DNA of 64,000 nt from Sclerurus mexicanus (taxonomy: Eukaryota > Chordata > Aves > Passeriformes > Furnariidae). Positions 41,138 through 52,684 of the stretch are shown here, in pieces; the stretch's first letter is position 1; the number at the start of each line of letters is the position of its first letter. Made by a program: the position numbers and the translations under genes. A model generated the notes under the pieces. It worked only from the letters and a program-made list of their open reading frames with translations, was not told the origin of the DNA and ran no database searches. The DNA lies in assembly GCA_013396755.1 (NCBI GenBank), contig VWZF01002528.1, forward strand, positions 537,601 to 601,600. The letters run 5' to 3'.

Positions 41138-41180
41138 AGGCCCTCACCCAGCAAAGCTCCTAAGCACACCCTCCACAAAC
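41138..41180. repeat. Fragment of an old sauropsid repeat
   Basis: 'aaggccctcacccagcaaag' followed by 'ctcctaagcacaccct' parallels a repeat I recall from sauropsids with 'ggccctgatccagcaaagca' and 'cttaagcacatgc'. Good order and spacing support the call, but the family name is not assigned. Confidence 0.5.
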
Positions 41181-41470
41181 TGCACAGCCTTCTGTAAGAA
41201 CAGAACACTCACAGCTGGGTTTTTTTCCTTGCTTTCTGTGCACCCACTGAGGTTTCCTTTCCCAGTGCATTTAGGTGTTCTTGTTAAAATGGATTTCCCT
41301 TTCTACACTTGCAATGATACCACCTCTAAGAGCAAACCTGCCCTCCAGCTTGGCTTCTCTGGGCACAGTGAGGACTGCACCAATGATTGCAGGGAAGAGG
41401 AAAGCTTGTTGGAGAGAGACATAAGGGACATAAATGTGGCTTTATGTTTCTTCTTCAATGAGAAGAGGAA

Positions 41471-41623
41471 CAGAATCACAGAATGGTTTGGGTTGGAAGG
41501 GACCTTAAAGATCATCCAGTTAGAACCCCCTGCTATGAACAGGGACATCTTCCACTCGACCAGGTTGCCCAGGGCCCCATCCAACCTGGCCTTGAACACG
41601 TCCAGGGATGGGGCATCCACAGC
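41471..41623 (-). repeat. CR1 LINE 3' end
   Basis: The plus strand begins 'cagaatcacagaatggtttg', then 'ggttggaagggaccttaaag', 'atcatccagtt', 'ccaggttgcccagggcccca' and 'tccagggatggggcatccac'. This is the reverse complement of an almost consensus avian CR1 tail, and so the least diverged copy in the window. It is 5'-truncated to about 150 bp. A minus-strand frame reads through the last few ORF2 codons, but no enzyme domain remains. Confidence 0.96.
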
Positions 41624-43395
41624 AAAAAAGTGAACAAAGACAATAATTCTCTGTGGAAGAAAGGAGAATTTAAAAATGCCACCACGGTCAAAGCCTGTCA
41701 GAGAGACAGAGTAGAGATAAGGGAAGTTTAAGCTGCGACTTTCCTTTCCAGCCAACAGGATCATGTTCTCCTTCCAGGGAATGTCTGATTCTGAAGCCAT
41801 AGATGATTTATATAGCTTAGTTCACTGAGGCAGGGGAGGCAGACTATTAAATGTGCAGGAGTACTACACTGAAACAGTACGGAAAAAAATGGAAATATTC
41901 TGCTGTTAATTGATATGTGAAAACACAAGCTGGTATGAGGGTCAAACTGATACTATAGGGTAGAGGGGAGAAAGAGAAATACTGTTAAAATATTTAGGAA
42001 TAAACCAACCAGAACTTGCGAAGACAAGGAAGCCACACTATCCCAAGGCAAACTTTGAGGGCAGGGACAGTTCTGACAGATATAAGAAACAACATACTGA
42101 TAGAGACCTGTGCAAAAATACCAGAGTCTGCAAAAACAAGACAGTTTGTGAACAAGAGAAGCCCAGACAACATCTGGTATTTGGGAAAAGATACCAGAAC
42201 TGCAGTGGCTCACATCATTTTGGCATTTGCAAACTCTTGAGGGGAGGTATTGGAGAAAGTCCAGCACAAAGTCAATGGCCACTACATGATGAGTTCCAAA
42301 GAGGTTTTAGGACATTTGATAACACTGCAGAGGATCAACTGGGTGCTGGGAAAATCGATTGTTTCATTCAAATTGGACAGAAATGTGCAACACAGTTCAA
42401 TGCCAGAAAATGCAATATTTGTGTTACTAACGTTACTATTCAATATAAAAAATTACCATAGAGAACAGCCAAGAAAAAGGTAAAACTCTTCCCTTTACTA
42501 GGGGAGTATAAACTAAGCATTGATTTAGACAAACTAGAAAGATATATCATGCAGTTATAACAAGAGAAAGTATCTGCTGCAGTAAAAAACATGTTCCTGG
42601 GTCTTCTTAAGAGTATGCATTCCCTGCCAGGTTATGGGACAGGAACGAGTGAAGACTTTGATGTAAACTTTCCAGGGCAAGCAACTTCTCTGGGTATGCC
42701 AAACTCAGAGACCAAACACGTGACATTTTACACTCCTGGGAATGTGTCCCTGAAAGCTACTGGAATATTTGAATAAGAATATTGTTTGAGAACAAGCAGA
42801 AGAGCCAAGAGTCAGTTCTAATGATTAAGGGGGGGAAATGAGTTTTTCGGCTGTGTATTGGCACCTCCATTCTTGCTCAACACAAAGAAAACCTGAACCT
42901 TCAAATATGCTCATTGAAGTATGGAAGAGATCAGATACAGAGATCCATTGGGAGAGTAGTGTGGGATGTGAAAACAATGCTCAGTCAACTATCTAATACT
43001 GATCTGAGAGGACAACGGCAGGGAACAGACACAAGGACAAATCAACATTTAAGAACCAGGAAAAACTGAAGGGACGAGTTAGAGGTGCCAGACCTAAGGT
43101 GTGACTGCAAACTTAAATCTGATTTCCCCTGGAAATTTCAAAGGTGGGCACCAGCATGGCCTTGACAGCTGGGATGCTGAGGTTTCTGAAGACTCAGAGA
43201 ACGCTGTAGTGGCACAGGGCATTATGAATACCGAATGAATATTGCTAATTAGTTAATAGATATTTGGACATAAAAAAAATTTGGTGTGTTAGGTTAATGT
43301 TTTGTGGTAAACCAACATAATTTCTTATGAGCAAGTGGGGATTTCATATTAAGACGAGCTTGGTCTGTCAGGCACTGGCTCCAAGGAATTTCTGC
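41624..43395. other. Non-coding A-rich sequence, unclassified
   Basis: No gene recognised. From about 42000 to 43150 the plus strand is A- and G-rich and less homogeneous than its flanks. I considered a decayed retroviral LTR or internal region but could not find terminal repeats, a primer-binding site or any protein motif, so it stays unclassified. Confidence 0.4.
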
Positions 43396-43503
43396 ATGGC
43401 AGAGGACTGGATGCTACTCTTGCTTTTTGCATGTTTCTCAGTGGTGACAGTCCTCTGCCAAAACTTGCAAGGTTGCACCTATCTCAAGTTCATGGTGAAT
43501 GAG
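43396..43503 (+). other. Exon-like open frame with signal-peptide-like start
   Basis: An ATG in fair context (gcATGg) opens a 36-codon frame. It starts Met-Ala-Glu-Asp-Trp and has a strongly hydrophobic core (residues about 6-19, Leu/Phe/Val-rich), then Cys-Gln. This is the layout of a cleavable signal peptide or a short membrane anchor. The frame meets 'gag|gtaagg' exactly at 43503/43504, close to the vertebrate 5' splice-donor consensus, giving a phase-0 exon end. The open frame also extends upstream to an ATG at 43327. I do not recognise the protein. No partner exon, acceptor or promoter was found, and the sequence lies in old repeat-bearing DNA. Chance, or a non-coding RNA exon, is at least as likely as a true first coding exon. 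Confidence 0.2.
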
Positions 43504-43575
43504 GTAAGGCTCTGCTCACTCTGATGTAATCTGAAATAAATGGGATGGACAAGTGATCAGATTAAAGAAGTGGGT

Positions 43576-43645
43576 CAGATCTGCTGCTGGCGCTGCTCCA
43601 CTGACGTCAATGGAACTAAGCTGATTTACACCAGCTGAGTATCTG
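43576..43645. repeat. Palindromic old sauropsid repeat, second copy
   Basis: Arms 43576-43590 ('cagatctgctgctgg') and 43631-43645 ('ccagctgagtatctg') are degenerate inverted repeats. Between them lie 'ccactgacgtcaatgg', itself nearly symmetric, and 'gctgatttacaccagctgag'. The right half is close to the intact form I recall, with 'tttacaccagctgaggatct'. It belongs to the same family as 20037-20120. Confidence 0.65.
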
Positions 43646-46360
43646 TCCTGGAGGTTTCAATGTATTTAGACAAAATACATGAAAATGTACATGAAAAGAT
43701 CCCTTTGGAAGATCCCAAGTCCAAACCCCTCATTCATAAACAGAGTAAATAAATTACAAGAAAGCAGTTACTGTAGACATCACTTGTTACAAGTCAACAA
43801 TGAGCAGAATAAAGGTCAGGCCACTCTAAATCTTTAATAGTTCCTTACACTCTCGAGTGAGAGAGAAACTGGTAATTCAGCACAAAATCACCTTAACTCT
43901 GGCCCAAAACAAATATCTTAGCAGTAACTGTTCCTGGAATGAACAGGTGCTCTCCTTTGCCTCATGAAACATTAACTTCAATCCCCATCAGACAACTGAA
44001 GCTGCAAAATAAAGTTTAGCTTCTGTCCAGTACTGGGTCATACCTTCAGTGCTGAAGAAAATCAGTGTTTGTGTTCTATAGACAGGAATGCAAACACTTT
44101 CTGAAAACCAATCTAAATGCACAGATAAACTTCCAGGTGTTCCTCAGACTTGCATTCACACCCCCACATTCTTATCCTAACTCAAATACAATTTCCTTTG
44201 GAAAATGTCTCTATAATTGCTGTTCTTCCAAATAATGCTTTGGAAATATTACAGTCAGACAACATGTGTGCATTGGCAATAGTTCATAACTTCGTCCCTG
44301 ATGAGGAAATATTTAGCTGTTGATAGTGTAAAACAAGCATAAGAAATGGAAAAGCAGCCTTATTATAATGAAATTATAAATCGTACAATTCTTTGCATCC
44401 AGGAAAAATAGGCCATACCCTCAAATTGTTGGAAATCAGTGTTGACCTGCAGAAATTACACAGCTTTGCCATTCACACCAAGTGAATGCTTTCTTTGGTG
44501 CTTTTATCATACCGAAAAATAAAACATACCCTCAGTTATTCAAGGGTAGTGACCTAGAGAAGCAGAATTTCAGACTAGTTAAGAAATACTTGTTTTCATA
44601 GATGACCCCAAGCTGTATGTATTCCACACAAAAGCACTCTAATCTGTGTTTCCACTTTAGCTCAACCTCAGCAATTCCAAGGTGCTTTTGTTCACACTGT
44701 TAAAGATGTTTCTGCTGAGGCCTAAGAGAGAATGGAATAGTTTTATCATATTTTAAAAGTTCATCTGAAATCCTACACTCAAGGAGCAGTCAAATTGACT
44801 TGCTGGACATAGAAGTTCAGTCTGGCATCTCCCAAGCCTCTGCTGCTTATGTTTCACACAATAAACTTAGGTGTGTTTTACATATATAAAATCTCAAAAA
44901 AAAAAATATTTGCAAAGTAGATAATTTGTTTATCTTTACACTGTTGACTTTTTTCCTCATGGAAGAATAACTATTTTCCACTTCTACACTTCAGCCTCTG
45001 CTCTGAGGTCTTACGGATTCCAGCTTTCTGCTGTCTTGGGATTCTCCATACCTGCTTTGTGCTACAGAGCGAGAGAGAGGCTGCAAACCTGGCAGTCTGA
45101 TCTTTCCTCCCCTACCTGCAGTTATCAAAACCTGCTTTCCCGCTGTGTTTTTGTGCATTAGAAACCTTCCTCTCCCAACATCCACCCTGGGCAGTTGTAT
45201 GCAGAATAAGCCTTGTGTTGAATCCATGCTGCCAGCATTCCTAAAATGCTACAGCTCAGCACAGAATTTGACCTATAGCACAGCAGAGGAAAAGTTCAAA
45301 CACAAAATGAGATATCCATTCCACAATCTGAATTCCAATAAGTAATTTCCTTTTCCCACCGTTGTACCACAGATTCTCATCAGATAGGCAATAACAGACA
45401 GAAACTTTGCCAGTTGTTATTTCATTTTTTTATAACTCGTAAAATTTCTTCGAGCAATTGTACAGATTTCAGGCTTCCCTTTGATCGGTCTTTGCAACAA
45501 TGACTCCGGGCTTCTGCCTAGGTATGATTCCTCAATCCCAACACATACAATGGAAGTGCCCTCACCCACAGAAAGCCTTCTCATTAAAGCCCTAATCTGT
45601 TCCACTACATTCTTGCAAGACAGAATTATCCAGCTTTAAAGCATGCCTCAATAGTGAGCCGTAATAAGACTGATAGAAACAGCTTAAGTAATTGGATTGC
45701 TATATGGTATTGAATGTCTGACAACAAAAGATATCAATCTCTATTCTCCTACTGAATCTTTGTTCCAGCAATGAATTCATTTAGTAATGCACTTGGAGGC
45801 CTGCAGTCCCTGCAGGAGGAATAACAGACTGCGGGCACAAAGGCAGGGCCATCTGATGAGCACAGAGAAAGCAACTGTGCCATTCCAAGAAGTTAATTAC
45901 AGTGAACAAAAGCACAAGACTATGACTTGTTGACCATTACCATAATCACATTACTATAGTCTTTTTTTATTCCCAGCAGCAGAGGGTCTATTCTTTCTTT
46001 CCATTTGGCACCGTGCATCATATTTGTGTTTTGTCACCTGAAATGTACTGCTGAACAGACCTCCCTCTAAAGAGAGCTGGAAATGTCACGCCATTTCTTC
46101 TTTTATTCTTCAGAGGCTGATTTAAAAATACTCCAAGTAGATTACTTCTATTTTTTTTAAACTTTGGAAAGAGACAACAGCTCCAAAGATTTTCTACAAA
46201 TAAAAATGTGTAAGAATGCTTGCCTATGAAACCCTGTGCTTATGACACATGATGCTTGTATGATTGATATATATTATTGTAACTCAGACACGATAGAATG
46301 ATTCATGACATACACCCACCCCAGTTCTGCAGCTAAACATATCCCACATTTGCATATAAA
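43646..46360. other. Non-coding unique sequence
   Basis: No gene or known repeat recognised. A 10-A run lies near 44897-44906. Confidence 0.55.
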
Positions 46361-46597
46361 TTAAAAGAGGGTAGACTTGAAACAGATATAAGAAAGACAT
46401 TTTTTACAATGAGGGTGGTGAAACACTGGCCTAGGTTGTCCTGAGAAGCTGTGGATGCCCCATTCCTGGAAACATTCACGGTGAGGCTGGATGGGGCTCT
46501 GAGCAGCCTGGTCTGGTTGAAGACATCCCTGCTCATTGCAGGGAGGCTGGACTAGGTGACCTCTAAAGCTCCATTCCAAACCAAACCATCCTATGAT
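46361..46597 (+). repeat. CR1 LINE 3' end
   Basis: The copy opens with 'ttaaaagagggtagacttga'. It continues 'acaatgagggtggtgaaaca', 'gagaagctgtggatgcccca' and 'gatggggctctgagcagcct', then the tail 'ctggactaggtgacctctaa', and ends at a single degenerate CR1 terminal word 'cctatgat'. It is about 237 bp and 5'-truncated, so it encodes no complete enzyme. Its sequence differs at many sites from the copy at 41471-41623, which points to a different subfamily or an older insertion. The long frames drawn on its minus strand (46361-46846) are antisense artefacts. Confidence 0.94.
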
Positions 46598-49500
46598 ATT
46601 TAACAATTTAGCAAACCCTGATTTACTCCACAGTAAGGTCCTTTCAAATAACATGTGACAAATATTTTGCTTCAGACAAAAGCAAGTTCTAAGACCTCTA
46701 AAATGGATGATTTGATGGAAATGGCACTGGAACCTACTGTTTTGACATCTATTAGACATAGTAACAAACCCAGGGGCTGGGGTACCTAAATCCAGGGGCC
46801 TGGATGGTATCTGTGCCTGAAAAAAACCCTCAGCTTTCAATTCCATATGCCAGGGGGCACATTTTTAACTGGTGCACATCAGCCTAGCACAAAGTTAATA
46901 TATCTGGTTCCAATAACTCCACATATTTCATACAAAATACAACCAAAATAAAATATGCTAGACCTCTTCTTCTTCAAAGTAGCTTAAGTGGCACAGTGAA
47001 TTAATTCCCAATCACTTAAAATTGCTCAAAGGATGCTGCCAAAAGCTGTATGAATTTATTTTTTAGCACTACAATCTGCTTCAGAAGAGCAGTAAGTACT
47101 TCCCAGTTTTGAAGACAGGGAAAAATGGGATTAGAAGACCAGAGCAGCGTCCATTCCTCCCAGAAAGCTCCAGAAACAAAATCTCCAAGTCCTCTCAAAG
47201 AAAAGGAAAATTTTAACAAAAATATGGGAGAATATCAAGACCAACAGCTTCCTCTGGTGTTGCACCTAGTGGTCAGGAAAAAATGGGTAAGTAGCAGGAA
47301 CCTGCCCACATTTCATCATGGATTCATATACAAATGGACCAAACTCTCTGCTATTTAATTTAAGCATCATAAATTAGCAGAAAGACACCTTTTAACTAGC
47401 CAGCCAGAGAATTGAGGGTTCTGTCATAGGAGCAACTGAACTGCCAAGTGCTAATTGAACACTCAAGCCTCAAAAGAATCTGTAGTGTATCCAAACCCTA
47501 CCTCACCCACAGCTGGAACACCTTAGCTAGTCATTCCAGGCCACATCCTGCCTCTGCAGTGAACCACCTCTGCCACAGCTCAGCTCCCAGATGAAGGAGG
47601 TTTAGTGAAGCACAGCTCTCCAGACCTCAGCTGACCAGTGTAATTTCTACTTTGCTAGAATGTGTCTCCCCCAAACCCATCCTTTTCACACCCTGCAAAA
47701 AAATCCCTTGTGGACCAGCCAAACCCTGAAAAATTTCAGCCAAAGCAGGACATGCAACTGCCCAGCAGAGCCCTGGGGAGCCCACGGGGTGACCACAGGA
47801 CAGTCGAACAAAAATCACCCATCGCTGACTGGAACTGCTCTCTGTGGTACCATCTGACACACCACAGCACATTTCCTGTCATACACAACCCCTATTCCAG
47901 CAATGTCCCATCAACACCAAAACACCAAAAATACCCATGTTTCCTGATGCATTTCTCCCTCCAGAATGGCAATGCACTGCAGAGTGCTGGCCACAGATCC
48001 CCATGCTCGGACATGGAAGCTGAGGCACCAAACGGCAGTGCAGAACTACTGGTTAGTTACACCCAGAGAGGAAAGCAGGGTCTCTGCTCACCAGCCCTCT
48101 TCTCTTTCAGCTGGGGTTTCAGGAATCCCCAAAAGAAGTTTAGTTTGAGTTGTGACAGCTTCTAAATCCAGGCCTGACTTTTTAATAGCAGCACTGCTGG
48201 TTTGGAAACACTGAGCAGTATAGACACTTCTCTACACAGAGTAATGATTAAAATCAGCAGTGCTGTAGGCTCTCTTGAATCTTGCTGAAGATTTACTCTT
48301 TAAACAAGAGAATGATTTATTTCAACAATTATCTTCAGGCGGATTACATTATGTGCTTTCAGGGCTCTTATTCACCACAAAACTAAGAACACTGGGTGCC
48401 AGCCCTGGAAGCCCCATGATTCTTTGAGACTCAGCACTGACAGAGACTCATCCCGACCCAGGAGAAAGAGCTGTCTCTTTCCCATGGCCACAAAATGCCA
48501 TCCCTGACCTTCTGCTTGGCTCCACCATTTGCACAAATCCTTTGGCTTCCCCCTACTTGACCTCCTGCAAGTTGCAATGGACCTATAAGGCACATGGCTC
48601 CCCAGCACCACACCAGGCATGCTCTGGGTCGGTGTCATGACGGAAGAGTTCCTCTGAAAGGACTGACTGATTACAAGCCAGATGCCCCACAGCAATACAC
48701 TATTTCCTAAGAGTATCTGTTTTAAAATGCTCTAAAAGACCAAAGGTTTTTCAGGGAAGCAGGAGCTTCCAGTGAATGGGAAGTCTCCACCAGGAATGCT
48801 GAAAGCATGATTTTTTTAAGAATAAAATTTAAGAAAGCTTTTCTTGCATCTTACAATGGAGGACTCTGCCTTCAGCAGGCAGTCTGAGAGTACATTTAGC
48901 ATCATGTCAAGCTACTTGTTGGCTTTGATGAACAAAGCTGAAAGTTGAGAGGGAGGGAAGGTGTTGGAGAATTCTTGCTGATAAATAATCCTTTCCCCTT
49001 CAAGACCCTCAAACTAAAAACAAGAGGTTCTTGCATCAAGCAGTTTTGGAAGAAATGACTTGTGTCTTTCCCCATTGCTGGAACCTAGATCTCTGCTTCA
49101 TCCAGGAGAACCCTCAAATGCTGATTCTCCTTTTCCATCCCCACTCCATTATTTCTATGTCCCTTGATTTCAGTTTTTGCTCCCTCTATGGTTTTACAGC
49201 TTTGACTCGGTAAACAAAAGCCAGTTGTTCTGTATGTACTGGACTTGTTCCTGTGCTTTTCACCACAGACCAAGATCCCTTGAATTGAGCCAGTCACACT
49301 GCCTGGTGCTCAGTGTCAGCAGCAAGACACTCTGAAATACGGAGAGTGAAAGCCTTCCTAAAACACGTAGTCCAGAACTAAAGACACCCAAAATGTACAG
49401 GAAACTTTAAAATTGCAATGTGATCATCCCACAGAAGACCACAGGCCCTGAACCAACAGATTTCCAGTACCACTGAGCTATGACTCACTGTGAATTTACC

Positions 49501-52500
49501 TCCAGCAGCAATACGAAAAATCATGCTGAAAAGTCATGCTCGGTGCTGCAGCTCTTCTGTCGTTTAAATACCTTTATTTTCAGTCAGCTGTAATTATTAA
49601 GTAGTAAAAGCACATAATGCCTTCCTGGCTCAGCCAAGCCATTGCTTTCTTAGCAGCAGAATTCACTATACTATCACTTTGATAGTCTAAAATGTAAAAA
49701 ATAAGAGCCATGGATGAGATAAGTGTTGTAAAATCTTGTCTAGACAGTTGTTTATAATATATGGGCATTTAGCATAAATTTTATTACTCCCCTATTACAA
49801 TAGTGTCCCTACGTAAGTTCCTTGTCTGAAATACTGAATCCACAGGAAGGAGAGAAGAGAGCAGAAACAAGAGGGGTCTGGAGACTGGCAAGTGAAGTGC
49901 CTAGGAAGCTCAAGGAAATGCCTGGGGAAAATGGGCTGAAAACACTAGGATTGTCATTATTAAAGGAAATTATCTGAGAGTTACATAACATCAAACATAC
50001 AGAGAGTGAGCCACATGTTCTTCAGCCTCTCTCATAACAACAGACAAAGCTTCTGCCTGTGAAGTAGATAATATTTAAAAATGATTTTAAGAAAAGTCTC
50101 AATATGAATAATTAATGTGTGGAAATCTCTTCCAGAAAACCAACTGCGAAACCACAAAGGCAGCACTTCAAAATGAATTAGTGCTATTTATGACAAGATA
50201 CAACTACAGGGTTATCAAGCCCTGTGACGATGAGCCAAACAACTAACAATAATGAATATTTTTTTCATTTAGCAAATAATTAATTGCTTTCTAATTTCTT
50301 TGCTCCTTATACTGACCAATACCAACAAATGTTATAGCACTGGATATCTTATCTGGTATGACAGTGGCCATACTTTCCTCCTTATGTCACTGACTTCTCT
50401 ATAATATAGTGATAATAACAGCTTTTTCCTTGTTTAAAAACTGTCCCTTTCAAGCTCAGAGTCGTTAGAAATCTGTTGAATGCAGGACTTGAATTGTGAA
50501 AGTGCTGCTTATACAAAAATTATTATGATTACAGCTTTTTGTTGCCAAAAAGCCAAAGACTGTTTTGAGTGAGAACACAATTCTTGTGCTAACATACTAA
50601 GTGTAAGAGATACTGTGAAAGAACCACACTGCAATAAAAGCAATAGCTGTATTAACAGTTCTGTGAAAGCAGCTGTTCCTAATGTTTAAGGATTTTCTTT
50701 ACAGGCTTTTGAGCTTCTGTAAGTTTGGGAAAAACAGTTTATTTACTTTTTAAAAACCTCAAATTAAAAACTAATTAGTTTTAATTGAGGCCATAGTTAT
50801 CATATATTTAATCATGTGTTTTAGAAAGCTGGGTCCCAATGAAAAAATGTGTAAAATAAAGACCCGGCTAGTCATTTCAGATCAGTTTTCAAGCTATGTT
50901 TATCAACACTGTTTGAGTCACCAAAATGAAAGACCAGCTTTGAAAGCCTTGCACACAGCAAGGTATTTCAGCAAAAGGACCTCAGACAATGGATGTCTTC
51001 AGTTTCATGTTGAAGTATATATTCCATTTCTTGCCTGGATTGTTTTAGTGTAAGCTCTGGGGTAAATGCTTATTCCTAAGCAGGTTTTCTCGCTCACTTG
51101 AATTCACTTTATGTCTCTGTCATTTTTCTGCCCCAACTACTTAAACTCAGTTTTATTGACTAGGGACTTTCTCCTGATTAGTACAGTTGATCTGTGATAC
51201 CAGTTATCAGTGCAAAGCATAACCACCACAACCATGCTGGAAGCTCTTCGTTTACTGTCCTTAAAAAAACCCCAAGATGATTTCCCATATATCTGAGGCC
51301 AGGTAACACTGGGGGATAGTACATAACCAGTTAGACTCAATGAGAGATTTTCTAGGAACTTTGAAACACTCTGTATAAAATTACTCAGACGCTGTACAGT
51401 CTGCTTTAGAGCTACTCTGCTCCATGCCTTTCATCAAGATCTCTTCAACCTTTCTACCATCAATGAACTTCCAAAATTCTGATTCTAATCCCAGCATCTT
51501 CTCCTCTGGTGACCAGGATCACCCAGTTAGCCACTGGATACAGACTGCTGACTGAATTTCAGATCTGCTGGCCACATACCTAGCAAGAACAAAGCAGGTC
51601 ACACATATAAACTTATTCTGCTTTTGGAAGGCATCACCTTGGGAATAAATTTTGCAAGAATCTTTCTCTAGTAGCAGGTTTCCCTTAGCAAAGGTAGTTT
51701 TGGCTTGGGATAATCCTCTTTCAACAGCAACCCCCATATTTTTTGCTCACTGAAATCCCAAAAATAAAGACCCCATTTGAACAGAAAAACAGAAGTCACT
51801 TTATGGACATACTCTTTTTGGAATGCCAGCTCTATTTTCCCAGGTCAGGCCTGACAGCTTTGCATTCTGTCACTTGATGTAGATAGGTTGAAACAACCTA
51901 AAACCAAGCCATGCACAAACTTCCCAATGCCATGCCATCAATGACTGCAGAGTACTCACAGCAACACGGGCACTCTTTCTCAGGGAAACATTATGCTTAG
52001 AATCACAGCAGAGAGAACTGTCAAGTCCTATTTCCCTCCCTAATGGGTTAGCAAACGGGCTGGTGGTTTTTTACAAGCATCTAACTTGTGAATTGATAGT
52101 GTTTACCCTTGGCTATTATTTTTAAGAAAGCCTACTCCGGCCACAGTACAAACATCCCTTTTGCTGCAGGCTGTCTCTTTGTCTAAAAATCCTACACGTG
52201 GAGCCTTTTGACTGGTCCAGTGCTCATACAGAGAGGAGCTTCCCAGGATACAGAGCTCAAACTTTCACTAGTCTATATTCATCTTAAAAGTGGCCACATT
52301 AAAAAAAAATCAAAGAACTGGCAAACAATTTTGGAGTCCTAGAGAAATAAAAAATTGCTGGAGCAAGTCTCTGTCTGGGGCAAACAAGCCTCAGCTGGTA
52401 CATTGGGAAAGCATTGTCTTCCACCTACCCCAAGCTATTTCAGTGACAGTCTTTGGAAGGCCAGCATTCCTACAGCCCCCTGCCCTCCACACAAGGAGCA

Positions 52501-52625
52501 GGCACAGAGCAGGGGAAGATGGGAAGGTGCAATGCATATCCTATGACCTGCACAGGATGGGTGCAGTGGGTCTGCCCTTCCTGATGAGTGACTGCTCTGG
52601 AAAGCAGAGAGAAAAGCGGCTATGT
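46598..52625. other. Non-coding unique sequence
   Basis: No gene recognised. Around 47500-48150 the plus strand is C- and A-rich and holds a 167-codon frame (47662-48165) without any domain, splice sites or initiation context. I regard it as compositional. The part around 50230-50300 is AT-rich with 'caaataattaattgctt', which resembles homeodomain-rich regulatory sequence. Confidence 0.5.
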
Positions 52626-52684
52626 TAAAAAACAAAACAAAACCCCAAAAAAACCAAACCAAAACAACAAACCACCAAAAAAAC
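52626..52684 (+). repeat. A/C-rich low-complexity tract
   Basis: Irregular CAAAA, CCAAAA and ACCAAAC words occupy about 60 bp. This is simple sequence without an exact period. The minus strand gives an artefactual Phe/Trp/Val-rich frame. Confidence 0.85.

Noticed and set aside
41303..41800. 165-codon minus-strand frame as a gene
   Set aside because: Its middle is the ORF2 end of a truncated CR1 (41471-41623) and the rest is unrelated flanking DNA.
42000..43150. Decayed endogenous retrovirus or LTR
   Set aside because: The composition differs from its flanks, but I found no paired LTRs, TG...CA ends, primer-binding site, polypurine tract or viral protein motif.
46361..46846. 161-codon minus-strand frame as a gene
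   Set aside because: It runs antisense through a plus-strand CR1 copy, so it is a shadow of the repeat.
47662..48165. 167-codon plus-strand frame as a coding exon
   Set aside because: The region is C/A-rich, which depletes stop codons. There is no domain, no splice acceptor or donor at its ends, and other plus-strand frames overlap it.
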